A DNA stretch of 48,406 nucleotides from Clostridiaceae bacterium (GTDB lineage: Bacteria > Bacillota > Clostridia > Oscillospirales > Acutalibacteraceae), in the NCBI GenBank assembly GCA_016295355.1, contig JAEDLK010000010.1, forward strand, positions 1 through 48,406, written 5' to 3'. The notes below the pieces were generated by a model. It searched no databases. It was not told the origin of the DNA and saw only the letters and a program-made list of their open reading frames with translations. The translations under genes and the position numbers were made by a program. This document shows positions 1-7,724 of this stretch, in pieces. Numbering within the stretch: position 1 is the first letter of the stretch; each line of letters opens with the position of its first letter.

Positions 1-7
1 TTTCTTG

Positions 8-322
8 TTATTCGTTGTCATGGCTCATAGCTTTGAGCATCTGAATCGCTGCGGATTTCTGGCTCGGTGTCAAACAAACCCAACAGTCGAACAGTTCTTT
101 CATATCTGGGGTCGGTTCGACCATATCGGTATCAGCGAAAAACTGCGACATAGTGATGCCGAATCCTCTGCACATCGTCTCAAGGGTCGCAACGGAAGGA
201 ACCGTGTTTCTTCTGAAAATGTTACCAATCGTGGATTGTGCCAAACCGCACTCTTTTGAAAGTTTGTACTCCGTCCATCCGCGCTCTCGCAATAACTGCT
301 GGAGACGAGCGTGCGTATCCAT
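8..322 (-). CDS. XRE-family helix-turn-helix regulator
   Basis: A 104-residue protein with an N-terminal HTH_3 domain at about residues 5-60 (LSKECGLAQSTIGNIFRR is the helix-turn-helix core), followed by a short tail that may dimerise. The frame opens 13 codons further upstream, but the Met at 322 begins the canonical MDTHARLQQLLRERG start, so I chose it. It is divergent from the RelB/DinJ-type antitoxin at 343 with only 20 bp between starts, so a shared control region is likely. Target genes are unknown. It lies at the window edge, but the stop codon is present, so the gene is complete. Confidence 0.8.
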   Translation of the reverse strand: MDTHARLQQLLRERGWTEYKLSKECGLAQSTIGNIFRRNTVPSVATLETMCRGFGITMSQFFADTDMVEPTPDMKELFDCWVCLTPSQKSAAIQMLKAMSHDNE

Positions 323-342
323 AGCATCACCAGCTTTCTCAT

Positions 343-645
343 ATGGCAAAAACAGAAACACTTCACGTCAGGGTCGATCCCGACACCAAGCGGAGTACCG
401 ATGAGATACTCTCGGCTCTCGGACTGTCAACGGCTGAAGCCGTGAATATTTTCCTGCACCAGATCGTGCTTTGCGGCGGTCTTCCGTTCAAGATCACGCT
501 CCCCGCGCCGAACGATGAAACGCTCGCTGCAATGCGGGAAGCACGCGATATTGCGTCCGGAAAGATTCCGGCAACATCCTACAGAAGTGTCAAGGAACTG
601 ATGGAGGACCTGATGAGCGATGCTGACAATCTGACAGACGAGTAA
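343..645 (+). CDS. RelB/DinJ-family antitoxin, no toxin beside it
   Basis: A 100-residue protein with the RelB/DinJ ribbon-helix-helix start: the MAKTETLHVRVDPDTK strand, then the helix around STAEAVNIFLHQ, and a GGLPFKI segment typical of DinJ. This family represses its own operon and neutralises a RelE/YafQ-type mRNA endonuclease encoded immediately downstream. No such toxin follows: the next 240 bp contain only a scrap of an XRE-type gene. The C-terminal acidic tail (MEDLMSDADNLTDE) looks intact. It could be an orphan antitoxin, a remnant of a TA pair, or act on a toxin elsewhere. The assignment rests on family resemblance. Confidence 0.82.
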   Translation: MAKTETLHVRVDPDTKRSTDEILSALGLSTAEAVNIFLHQIVLCGGLPFKITLPAPNDETLAAMREARDIASGKIPATSYRSVKELMEDLMSDADNLTDE

Positions 646-670
646 ATTCAAAAAGGAATTCCGGACGGCT

Positions 671-883
671 TTGCTTCGCTTTGCATTATTTGATTTTATC
701 ATTCAACTGGCTAAGTTTTACGGCTTAACCACCGACTACCTACTCGGCATTTCTGAACAAAAGACAGCAGACGGGACATATATATGTCCTGACAGGATTA
801 TGAGTATGAGCTTCAATCCGATATGCCAGATCACGCATAATGCCGGTGCATGGCTGATGTCCCCCAGTCGTGCACCGGCATGA
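671..883 (+). pseudogene. Fragment of an XRE-type regulator
   Basis: The frame encodes LAKFYGLTTDYLLGISE, the usual end of an XRE HTH domain (compare LAKYFGVSTDYLLG in Firmicutes regulators), but the recognition helices that should precede it are absent, and what follows resembles nothing I recognise. I read it as the 3' part of a deleted HTH gene, sitting where the toxin partner of the RelB-like antitoxin would be expected. The exact boundaries of the remnant are uncertain. Confidence 0.4.
840..881 (-). terminator. Inverted repeat after the activase gene
   Basis: The arms ATGCCGGTGCA (840-850) and TGCACCGGCAT (871-881) are perfect complements, placed 3 bp past the activase stop. No T-run follows on either strand, so termination is weakly supported. 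Confidence 0.35.
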
Positions 884-884
884 T

Positions 885-1775
885 TTATGAGTTCAGGTCG
901 TGTACCAAATCGCGGTATCGGCGCATTGCCTCATCGGAAGGCGCTTTGAAGAGCCTTGGCTCGCCGAGTCCCAGCGCACGGAATTTGTTCTCGCCCATCG
1001 CATGATACGGGAGCAGCTCTACCTTTTCCGGCGGATATCGGTGCAGAAATTCGCTGATTTTCGAAAATTCCGCATCATTCGCGCTGCAATCGGGTATCAT
1101 CGGGATTCGCACGATAACCCGGCAGCCGGCTGACAGCAGACGTTTATAATTATCGAGTATCAGAGAATTGTCTGCTCCGACATACTTCCGGTGCAGCTCG
1201 GGCGTGATACATTTGATGTCATATAAAAACAGGTCTGTATATCCGAGAACCCTTTCAAAATTTTCCCATGGTACGCATCCGGCAGTATCAACAGCTGTGT
1301 GAATATCAGCTTCGAGGCATTTTCTGAGAAGCTCCGCGACAAAATCGGGATTCAGCATACATTCGCCGCCGGATATTGTCATTCCTCCGCCGGTAGCTTC
1401 GTAGAATATCCGGTCTTTTTCTATCACCCCGAATATTTCACCGGTGCTCATTTCCTTTCCGCAGATTTTTATCGCATCGTTCAGGCACTCAGAAGCGCAT
1501 TTTCCGCAGAGACGGCATTTATCTTTATTAAGGACGGGCTTCCCGCTTTCCGGGTCATACGAGAGCGCCTTTTCCGGGCAGACCTCGGAGCATTTTCCGC
1601 ATCGGACGCAGCTGTTATCGTACCACATCCGCTCCGGCTTTGCCGACCGGCTTTCGGGATTGTGACACCACGCGCAGGACAGATTGCAGCCCTTTACGAA
1701 AACAGTCGTTCTGATACCCGGGCCATCGACATAGGAGCCGCGCTGAATATCAAATACTATCGTCTTTTCTTCCAT
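885..1775 (-). CDS. Glycyl-radical enzyme activating protein (radical SAM)
   Basis: A 296-residue radical SAM activase. Near the N-terminus it has GPGIRTTVFVKGCNLSCAWC, whose CxxxCxxC binds the SAM-cleaving 4Fe-4S cluster. Two ferredoxin-type cluster motifs follow (CVRCGKCSEVCPEKA and CRLCGKCASECLNDA), as in activases of non-PFL glycyl-radical enzymes; a GGGMTISGGECML segment is the SAM-binding GGE region. It should abstract hydrogen from Gly681 of the enzyme encoded just upstream. The start at 1775 (MEEKTIVFDI) has GGAGGTA at 1781-1787; the frame extends 10 codons further but without a ribosome site. The gap to the preceding gene is 19 bp, so they are co-transcribed. Confidence 0.93.
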   Translation of the reverse strand: MEEKTIVFDIQRGSYVDGPGIRTTVFVKGCNLSCAWCHNPESRSAKPERMWYDNSCVRCGKCSEVCPEKALSYDPESGKPVLNKDKCRLCGKCASECLNDAIKICGKEMSTGEIFGVIEKDRIFYEATGGGMTISGGECMLNPDFVAELLRKCLEADIHTAVDTAGCVPWENFERVLGYTDLFLYDIKCITPELHRKYVGADNSLILDNYKRLLSAGCRVIVRIPMIPDCSANDAEFSKISEFLHRYPPEKVELLPYHAMGENKFRALGLGEPRLFKAPSDEAMRRYRDLVHDLNS

Positions 1776-1794
1776 AAATATACCTCCGGCGCGG

Positions 1795-3912
1795 TCAGTT
1801 GTCATGCTGAGTGCGCGCGATAATCTCGTCCTGAAGCGCGCTTCTTAGCGTGACAAAATACTCCGAAAATCCCGAAACGCGCACACGCAGATTCCGGTAT
1901 TTTTCAGGCTCGGCCTTCGCTCTTATCAGTTCCTCACGCGAGACATAGGCCAGCTGAAAATGCGTTCCTCCGGCTCTGAAATAGGTCTCGAACAGCTTTA
2001 CCAGCTTCTCGAACTGCGCATCGTCGCGAATCAGCTTTTCGTCAAGCATGACATTCGTTACACTCGGACCGGTGAGTATCGAATACGGGTCGCATTTCGC
2101 CACCGAGAGCAGCAGTGCGGTAAGTCCGCTCATGTCTTTTCCGTTAGTCTGACCGATGCCGAAGGTCAGCGCATCGCCCGAGCGCCGTCCGTCCGGAGTC
2201 GCTTTTGTCGCGTCGCCGAAGAATTTGTGATGCTCGTTGTAGCCGATAAGATTTCCGAATATCCAGCGTTTTTTCAGATAATTCGTATCGTTGTTCCACT
2301 CATCAAGCGCAGATGTGAAAAGTCTCGCCGCTTCGTTCGAGGTGTCGTCATCATTTCCGAAAAATTTACCCCTGCGCAGGATAGTATGCTGTAGGTTCTC
2401 ATATCCTGCCCAGTCCGCTTCAAGCGCGTCGCAAAGCTCCCTCATGTCAGTCAGCTTTTCGTCAAAAACGAATTGCTTTGTTATCGAAAGCGAATCGATT
2501 ACGTTCGGGATCCCAATGAGATCGGCGACGGCGGTGTATTTAGTTGCTCCGCCCTTTGTCATACTCGCTGCGTTTTCGATACATCCGTCGATGAAAACGG
2601 CACTCACAATGTTTGTATCCCGTGAGCGGATATTCTGGAGTCCGTGGCTAATTTCCTCGGCTTCCCAGAGATCCTCGAAAAGCACGCGCTTGTAGACAGC
2701 AAAAAACTCATCGAAGGTCGCGGCGTTTATGATCTCGTCCCGGAACTCATGAAAGGTCCGCTCGATTGACCGGAGAATATTCATCGGGTCGAAGCCAAAG
2801 ATAATTCCGCCCGGAATAGCAAGCTCGTTGCAACCAATCATAGAGTATTTTACCGCTTCGCTCCTTGTGAAGCCCGAGTATTTCATCAGTCCCTCGATGC
2901 GAGGAACATCATTCACGAATGCAATTCGCTTATTCGGGTCGTTTCTTTCGCAGTCGAGCATATAGCGAAAGACCTCAGACGGGGTTTTGGGCGTCCAGCG
3001 CAGAGAAATCTGCGGTATCCAGGTTGGCAGCTCGAGCAGTGAATCGACGATCAGCCTTGAAAACTCATTGAAGCCGTCCTCGCCGTTTTCGAGGAATCCG
3101 CCGACGCAGAAATGCGTCTCGCCGCCGCGGTGGAAGCGGTCGGATTTCACATATATCCTCCCCTGAAGCAGCAGGAAAAATTCCTGTAAAAGCGTCCGAA
3201 TCTCGTCGTCGGATACTCCGGCGGCTTTGTCTTTTTTATACAATGGGTATAGATAGCGGTCGATAAGCCCGATGCTGTCGGGGAGATAGGGATAGATCAT
3301 ACTGAGCGAGAGTATCGCTTCGTAGAAATTCTCGGCGGGATATTCTGGGACTTTTCTGAGCTTTTCGGCGAGGAGCAGGAGATTTTCTCGGTGTTCGGCT
3401 TTTGCCGATCCGGCGAGATTTTTAGCATAGTCCGAGCATTTGTGCGCCCAGTTTATCGCAGAATCGCAGAAAGCCGCGAGAGCTTCGAGATATTCGACCG
3501 CATCGGCGTCGTTTCGGTGCGATGCGAGCGAGTCAGCAATCTCCCGCTTTATCTGAATAAACCCGCCGTTTATTACCTTTTCGAAATCGCCCGCCGAATG
3601 CTGCCACTCGAAGGTGAGCAGGTTATGTACTGGGTTGTTATAAAAATTTCTGCACGCCTCGTCTATATTCTTATGCCCGGCGCGAGTAAAGACGTCGCCC
3701 TCGACGCTGCCGTCAAACGCCATAAAGCAGGGGAGACGGCTCTCCTCAAATATGAGCGGAGTCTGGTTAGCCATGTACTCGCCGAGCCGCTTGGATGACA
3801 TTCTGACTGGGGAGAGGAAAAGATCCTCGCGGTCATAGGCGGTCGGCGCTGCGTGGAAGTTCATGCTACCGTCGAGCGCTTTTTGAAGAAGTGCATTGAT
3901 TCTGGTGTTCAT
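1795..3912 (-). CDS. Glycyl-radical enzyme of unknown substrate
   Basis: A 705-residue member of the PFL-like family. It has the C-terminal glycyl-radical motif RVSGFSEYF (Gly681) and an active-site cysteine at about residue 361 in MIGCNELAIPGG. Having Glu two residues after Cys is typical of dehydratase/lyase branches (CxE) and not of pyruvate formate-lyase (CC). The middle residue is Asn here; the classes I remember have Val or Ile (GCVE). It is also shorter than the roughly 780-850 residues usual for those classes. The start is supported by GGAGGTAAC upstream. Neighbours are its activase and an SDR, suggesting a fermentative pathway in which the lyase or dehydratase product is reduced or oxidised. 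The substrate cannot be named from sequence. Confidence 0.9.
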   Translation of the reverse strand: MNTRINALLQKALDGSMNFHAAPTAYDREDLFLSPVRMSSKRLGEYMANQTPLIFEESRLPCFMAFDGSVEGDVFTRAGHKNIDEACRNFYNNPVHNLLTFEWQHSAGDFEKVINGGFIQIKREIADSLASHRNDADAVEYLEALAAFCDSAINWAHKCSDYAKNLAGSAKAEHRENLLLLAEKLRKVPEYPAENFYEAILSLSMIYPYLPDSIGLIDRYLYPLYKKDKAAGVSDDEIRTLLQEFFLLLQGRIYVKSDRFHRGGETHFCVGGFLENGEDGFNEFSRLIVDSLLELPTWIPQISLRWTPKTPSEVFRYMLDCERNDPNKRIAFVNDVPRIEGLMKYSGFTRSEAVKYSMIGCNELAIPGGIIFGFDPMNILRSIERTFHEFRDEIINAATFDEFFAVYKRVLFEDLWEAEEISHGLQNIRSRDTNIVSAVFIDGCIENAASMTKGGATKYTAVADLIGIPNVIDSLSITKQFVFDEKLTDMRELCDALEADWAGYENLQHTILRRGKFFGNDDDTSNEAARLFTSALDEWNNDTNYLKKRWIFGNLIGYNEHHKFFGDATKATPDGRRSGDALTFGIGQTNGKDMSGLTALLLSVAKCDPYSILTGPSVTNVMLDEKLIRDDAQFEKLVKLFETYFRAGGTHFQLAYVSREELIRAKAEPEKYRNLRVRVSGFSEYFVTLRSALQDEIIARTQHDN

Positions 3913-3939
3913 AGTTACCTCCTGACCTATTATTCGATA

Positions 3940-4671
3940 TTATTTAATATCATATGCCCCGGCGCAAACTATTGAATGTCCGATTATCTGCACGGCGTCC
4001 TCACTGAGAAGATACATCGCGAGCTTTGCGACCTCATCGACAGTGACGAATCTTCCGGTCGGAACCCTTTTGTGCGAGAGCGAATCGCCCTCATGCCAGT
4101 CGTTCATCTCGGTCGCGACCGGGCCGGGCGCGATGCCGTTCAGAACGATACCGGTCGGCGCGAGAACCTTGCCCCAACCGCGGGTCAGACCGAACAGTCC
4201 CGTTTTTGAAGCGCCGTAGGGTCCCTGAAGCGGTTCGTTCGCCGCAACCGACGAGATGTTCAGGATATTTCCTCGAATCTCATGCGCGAGCATATATTTC
4301 GCCGCGGTCTGCATGATGAAAAACGCCGCTTTGAGATTTATGTCCATTACCCTGTCCCAGTCTTCCTCGGTGACATTCAGCATTCCCATGCCCCAGCCGA
4401 CCTTGTCGAAAACGCCGGCGTTGTTCACGAGAATGTCAAATCCGCCGAGCAGACCGACACATTCATCGAATTTCTGCTGCATCTGCGAAATGTCCGAGAT
4501 ATCCCAGACAACCGGTATGGCGCCCGATTCCTTTGCGGCTTCGGCGAGCGTTTTTTCGTTCCGGCCGGTTATGACGACCGAAACGCCGTTTTGGACGAGC
4601 TCTTTTGCGATTTCAAGACCTATACTGCGGCTTGCGCCGGTCACGATAGCTTTGTTTCCTCTGATCTTAAT
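3940..4671 (-). CDS. Short-chain dehydrogenase/reductase (start uncertain)
   Basis: An NAD(P)-dependent SDR with the cofactor motif TGASRSIG, the NNAG motif (ILVNNAGVF), a catalytic Ser in LNISSVAA and YGASK (Tyr/Lys). It is encoded 27 bp before the glycyl-radical enzyme gene and probably acts on the carbonyl or alcohol it makes or uses. Start choice: the first ATG near the domain (4686) itself carries the only good Shine-Dalgarno (GGAGG, 4680-4684), which would instead serve an ATT codon at 4671, giving (M)KIRGNKAIVTGAS, the usual SDR length. If the ATG is used, the protein gains five residues. An ATT start is rare, so both remain open. Product about 243-248 residues. Confidence 0.88.
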   Translation of the reverse strand: MKIRGNKAIVTGASRSIGLEIAKELVQNGVSVVITGRNEKTLAEAAKESGAIPVVWDISDISQMQQKFDECVGLLGGFDILVNNAGVFDKVGWGMGMLNVTEEDWDRVMDINLKAAFFIMQTAAKYMLAHEIRGNILNISSVAANEPLQGPYGASKTGLFGLTRGWGKVLAPTGIVLNGIAPGPVATEMNDWHEGDSLSHKRVPTGRFVTVDEVAKLAMYLLSEDAVQIIGHSIVCAGAYDIK

Positions 4672-4679
4672 AATAATCG

Positions 4680-4684
4680 CCTCC
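4680..4684 (-). promoter_or_regulatory. Shine-Dalgarno overlapping a candidate ATG
   Basis: GGAGG on the minus strand shares bases with the ATG at 4686-4684 and sits 8 nt before an in-frame ATT at 4671-4669. No other purine-rich site precedes the ATG. This is the basis for questioning the SDR start. Confidence 0.45.
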
Positions 4685-4708
4685 ATATTGTTGGTGTCAT
4701 TATTATAG

Positions 4709-4736
4709 CTTATAATCGGTGCTATGTAAATGTCAG
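4709..4736 (-). promoter_or_regulatory. Possible promoter of the SDR-GRE-activase operon
   Basis: On the minus strand: CTGACA (4736-4731), 16 bp, TATAAG (4714-4709), just upstream of the SDR. It is divergent from the AraC promoter about 100 bp away, so one regulator could act on both. Confidence 0.4.
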
Positions 4737-4811
4737 AGACGATAATTATTTGTCTCATACATTCAATATCGCTAATATTCTGTAAATATATTCATATGAT
4801 CCGCAAGTGGC

Positions 4812-4840
4812 TTGAATGTCATGGTGCGGTATGGTATAAT
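4812..4840 (+). promoter_or_regulatory. Promoter of the araC-type gene
   Basis: TTGAAT (4812-4817), a 17-bp spacer and a perfect TATAAT (4835-4840), placed 23 bp before the start codon. Confidence 0.65.
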
Positions 4841-4863
4841 GATTTTGAAGTGAGGCGAAAGTT

Positions 4864-5643
4864 ATGCCTGAAAATGATATTATTGTGAAAAAAATCGTTG
4901 ATATAAAAACCGACACGCTTTATCCCGGGAAGCCTTATATTCCGATTAACCCGAGAGAATTATGTACGGTAGCATATATGACCGACGGACAGCTGAAATA
5001 TACGGTCGGTGAGTCCTCGCACGTCGTGCGCAAGGGCGAGATAATCTTCATACACGGCGGGAATATTGATATTTCCGAGGCGTTTGAATGCAGTCAGGTG
5101 TCGTATATTTTAGCGGATTTTTCACCGCTTGACGATCATTTTGAATTTCCGACGCGGATTTCAGTCTCGTCCGCGGTCGGTGCGCGGATATCCGAGCTGT
5201 TTTCCGAAATGTATTCGATCTGGCGTTCGGGCGCGATCAGCCGTAAGACGAAATGTATGGCAAGGCTCTATTCGATCCTGTCGATCCTCGCCGACGAAAT
5301 ATTTGAAAAAAGCCGCGACAGTTACCGCTTCCGTAAGCTGTTGCCGGCTATTGAATATATTAACAAATATTGTCTCGAGCCGGGATTCAACCGCGCAAGA
5401 CTCGCAGAACTCTCGAACATGAGCGCGGTCAATCTGAATCGGCTGTTCAAGGAATATTTCGGCGTCACGGTAGGCGAGTATATCAATAACAGGCAAATGG
5501 ATGAGGCGAAAACGCTCTTGATGAACTCGTCGAATACAATCAGCGAAATCGCGATTAAATGCGGATTCGCGGATATTTATTCATTCAGTCATTCATTTCA
5601 CCGAAATACGGGTCTTTCACCAACCGAGTGGCGGAAAATGTGA
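4864..5643 (+). CDS. AraC-family regulator of the glycyl-radical operon
   Basis: A 259-residue protein with an N-terminal cupin-like ligand-binding part (about residues 15-110; KYTVGESSHVVRKGEIIFIHGG resembles AraC_binding) and a C-terminal double HTH_18 at about 160-258 (ARLAELSNMSAVNLNRLFKE and ISEIAIKCGFADIYSFSHSF, ending LSPTEWRKM). It is transcribed divergently from the SDR-GRE-activase genes, the standard arrangement for a regulator that senses the substrate and activates the adjacent catabolic operon. The inducer is unknown. The frame is clean from its ATG, with a GAGGCGAA-type site just before. Confidence 0.9.
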   Translation: MPENDIIVKKIVDIKTDTLYPGKPYIPINPRELCTVAYMTDGQLKYTVGESSHVVRKGEIIFIHGGNIDISEAFECSQVSYILADFSPLDDHFEFPTRISVSSAVGARISELFSEMYSIWRSGAISRKTKCMARLYSILSILADEIFEKSRDSYRFRKLLPAIEYINKYCLEPGFNRARLAELSNMSAVNLNRLFKEYFGVTVGEYINNRQMDEAKTLLMNSSNTISEIAIKCGFADIYSFSHSFHRNTGLSPTEWRKM

Positions 5644-5676
5644 GGTTCCCGTGCCGCACTTTTGGAGCATTAAATA

Positions 5677-5891
5677 CTATATCTGCGATGCTCCAGAACC
5701 ATTATGAACAAGGTCAGCATATTCCAGAGGCTTGCTATATATCAGCCAGTCAAGTTCAGCACGCTGGCTGATAGTATCCGCCAGTTCCTTTTCAACGGCA
5801 GTACAATTGATGGATATCATCGTTCCATCGGAATCTTTCAATTCAACACATCGGTGTCGATATTGAATTCACAGGTGAGCAGTTGGTTCAT
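5677..5891 (-). pseudogene. Frameshifted DUF6061-like small gene
   Basis: On the minus strand, MNQLLTCEFNIDTD from an ATG at 5891 runs into a stop. One base away, the frame continues CVELKDSDGTMISINCTAVEKE, then ELDWLIYSKPLEYADLVHNG, to a stop at 5677. The joined product matches my memory of a short protein (DUF6061) common in clostridial mobile elements. The 215-nt span is not a multiple of 3, consistent with a single-base deletion near the GATGTGTTG. No active product is expected. Name from memory, not from a search. Confidence 0.5.
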
Positions 5892-5939
5892 GGTGTTACC
5901 TCGTTTTATAAATTCTCCTGATATGTACAATATACACAG

Positions 5940-6958
5940 CACTTAAACACCTTTTATCAAAATTTAGGTGAGGAGGGCATACGCAACGGGGCTACAAAAG
6001 CAGTTGCTCATATTGACATAAGAGCCTGGATAAAAAACAACGGTACCTCTATAACAAAATTGGCAGCAAAAGCCGGCACAGCGGCCGCCACTCTTTCCGC
6101 AGCTATTAACGGGAAAAGATAAGCGGCGAAAGAGCGGCCGCGATTTCGTCTGCTATGGGTTTAGGCACTGAGGCGGTGTTTTCACTTGAGTGTGATACTA
6201 CACCGTTGTCAAGCAAAACAATTCTTGAGCATCACCGTATAATATCGAGTGTACTTGCCCAAGCCGAAAAAAGAAATGCTAATTCAATTTAACCCTGCAT
6301 CCAAAGCAACGCCGCCAAAAGTGCAGAGAAAAGCACCGGATTACTACCAACCGGAAACAATATCACAGATATTGGATGCTCTGGATAATGCACCGCTGAA
6401 ATGGCGCACTGCTACATATCTTTTAATAAATACGGGTTGCCGCCGTGGCGAGGCTATGGGGCTTAAATGGGAAAGCCTGGACCTTGCGGACGGTATTATG
6501 ACAATCGAAAGAGCATTATTATACAGTCCTAAAAAGGCGTATATGAAAGCACGCCAAAGACCGGTAAAAGCCGTGTGCTAAAACGGGCACCGGAAACATT
6601 ACAGCTCCTTTGCAAGTGGAAAACAGCCCAGGAGGAGCTGCGTAACGGCTATGCGGATGCCTGGATTGATACAGGGTATGTGTTTACACAAGATAACGGC
6701 GATAGAATGAACCCGGACAGCCTTACTGACTGGCTTAATAAATTCAGCAAGGCAAATGCCTTACCGCATATACATCCGCACGCTTTCCGGCACACAGCTG
6801 CATCCACAATGATTGCCAACGGCGTTGATATTGTTACAGCTGCCAACGAATTAGGCCACGCAAGTGCAACCACAACAGCCACTATTTATGCCCACCAAAT
6901 AGCCGAGGCGAAAGCGAGGGCAGAGGATGTGCGCGCCGGAGTATTCAAAAGACAGTAA
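5940..6958 (+). pseudogene. Decayed tyrosine integrase with internal HTH
   Basis: Joining frames gives a nearly whole phage-type integrase. LNTFYQNLGEEGIRNG belongs to the core-binding domain, an inserted helix-turn-helix runs from about 6009 (IRAWIKNNGTSITKLAAKAG), the core-binding part resumes (LSSKTILEHHRIISSVLAQA), and the catalytic domain shows TGCRRGEAMGLKW (Arg), HPHAFRHTAASTM (HxxR), LGHASATTTATIYAH (H and the nucleophile Tyr). The frame breaks near 6118, 6255-6270 and 6535, and the N-terminal third is missing. Integrases with an HTH inside the arm/core region occur in clostridial integrative elements. It points toward the 3' end of the tRNA-fMet gene about 290 bp away. Inactive. Confidence 0.85.
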
Positions 6959-6971
6959 GGATGTACGCTAT

Positions 6972-7163
6972 ATGGATCCTATCAAGCTCGGCTTATCGCA
7001 GATGAGCCAAATAGATAGGTGCTTGCTTTCAAGTACACTATGTGATGCAATAACAAAGTACTTTGAAAACCCGGTAAATAGGAAACGCTTTGAGGAATGG
7101 CAAAGGAAAAGGGCAAACAGCTCAAATTTTGAGCCATTCACCCCAAATTCACCCAAAAAGTGA
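6972..7163 (+). CDS. Small protein following the integrase relic
   Basis: A 63-residue frame starting MDPIKLGLSQ 13 bp past the integrase stop, with AAGGA about 10 nt before the ATG. It is charged and mostly helical in appearance (AITKYFENPVNRKRFEEWQRKR) with no signal or membrane segment. Its position resembles the small accessory genes carried beside integrases, but I do not recognise the family. Its last codons overlap a pair of attcaccc repeats, so the 3' end may be att-region sequence. It is intact while the integrase is not. Confidence 0.45.
   Translation: MDPIKLGLSQMSQIDRCLLSSTLCDAITKYFENPVNRKRFEEWQRKRANSSNFEPFTPNSPKK
7136..7154. repeat. Short direct repeats beyond the integrase relic
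   Basis: ATTCACCC occurs at 7136-7143 and 7147-7154 (period 11) between the integrase end and the tRNA-fMet gene. Similar 12-nt-period repeats follow both lysS 3' ends, and could be integrase arm-type sites. Confidence 0.35.
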
Positions 7164-7205
7164 TTTTAAGCACTGCAAGCACAATGTTATAAGAAACATA
7201 AAAAC

Positions 7206-7240
7206 ACCCGAAAAGCCTTTATTTATGCGGCTTTTCGGGT
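7206..7240 (-). terminator. Terminator after tRNA-fMet
   Basis: A perfect 12-bp stem, ACCCGAAAAGCC (7206-7217) with GGCTTTTCGGGT (7229-7240); on the minus strand it is followed by GTTTTTATG. It lies 10 bp past the tRNA CCA end. Confidence 0.8.
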
Positions 7241-7249
7241 ATTTTCGTT

Positions 7250-7325
<76 letters not shown>

Positions 7326-7355
7326 ATATAGGTGCAATCTCTTGATCGCCTTGAT

Positions 7356-7384
7356 AGTATACCACATTGGAAGGCGGAATGCAA
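7356..7384 (-). promoter_or_regulatory. Promoter of tRNA-fMet
   Basis: On the minus strand: TTGCAT (7384-7379), 17 bp, TATACT (7361-7356), about 30 bp before the tRNA 5' end. Confidence 0.65.
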
Positions 7385-7483
7385 GTCTTTTTTGTCGGCG
7401 ATAGAAAGAAATATTTTGGCAGGAAAAGGCGCCGCCAATCGTGTATAGAGGTGGACAAGGCAACGATTATGGTGAAAAAGGGG

Positions 7484-7511
7484 AATCCCGAAGGCGATTG
7501 CCTTCGGGATT
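7484..7511 (-). terminator. Terminator after tRNA-Glu
   Basis: A perfect stem AATCCCGAAGGC (7484-7495) / GCCTTCGGGATT (7500-7511) with a 4-nt loop, followed on the minus strand by CCCCTTTTTC. It begins 1 nt beyond the tRNA-Glu CCA. Confidence 0.85.
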
Positions 7512-7512
7512 C

Positions 7513-7588
7513 TGGTGACCCGGACGAGATTCGAACTCGTGTTACCGCCGTGAAAGGGCGGTGTCTTAGGCCTCTTGACCACCGGGCC
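7513..7588 (-). tRNA. tRNA-Glu (TTC)
   Basis: 76 nt including CCA. The anticodon stem CCGCC/GGCGG closes loop CTTTCAC, anticodon TTC. Acceptor GGCCCGG pairs with CCGGGTC with one G-U. It lies 3 nt after tRNA-Met in one transcript. Confidence 0.95.
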
Positions 7589-7591
7589 GGG

Positions 7592-7668
7592 TGGTAGCGG
7601 TAGCAGGATTTGAACCGGCGACACCACGGGTATGAACCGTGTGCTCTAGCCAACTGAGCTATACCGCC
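7592..7668 (-). tRNA. Elongator tRNA-Met (CAT)
   Basis: 77 nt including CCA. The anticodon stem CACGG/CCGTG closes loop TTCATAC. Acceptor GGCGGTA pairs with TACCGCT. The D-arm and acceptor resemble elongator Met of Firmicutes rather than tRNA-Ile2, which also carries a CAT anticodon, and unlike 7250-7325 it lacks initiator features. First gene of the pair with tRNA-Glu. Confidence 0.9.
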
Positions 7669-7695
7669 ACATATTTCACCAAACGTGACTATGCT

Positions 7696-7724
7696 ATTAT
7701 AGCAACAGAAGCCGGGCTTGTCAA
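7696..7724 (-). promoter_or_regulatory. Strong promoter of tRNA-Met/tRNA-Glu
   Basis: A perfect consensus on the minus strand: TTGACA (7724-7719), 17 bp, TATAAT (7701-7696), 27 bp before the first tRNA, as expected for stable-RNA transcription. Confidence 0.9.
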
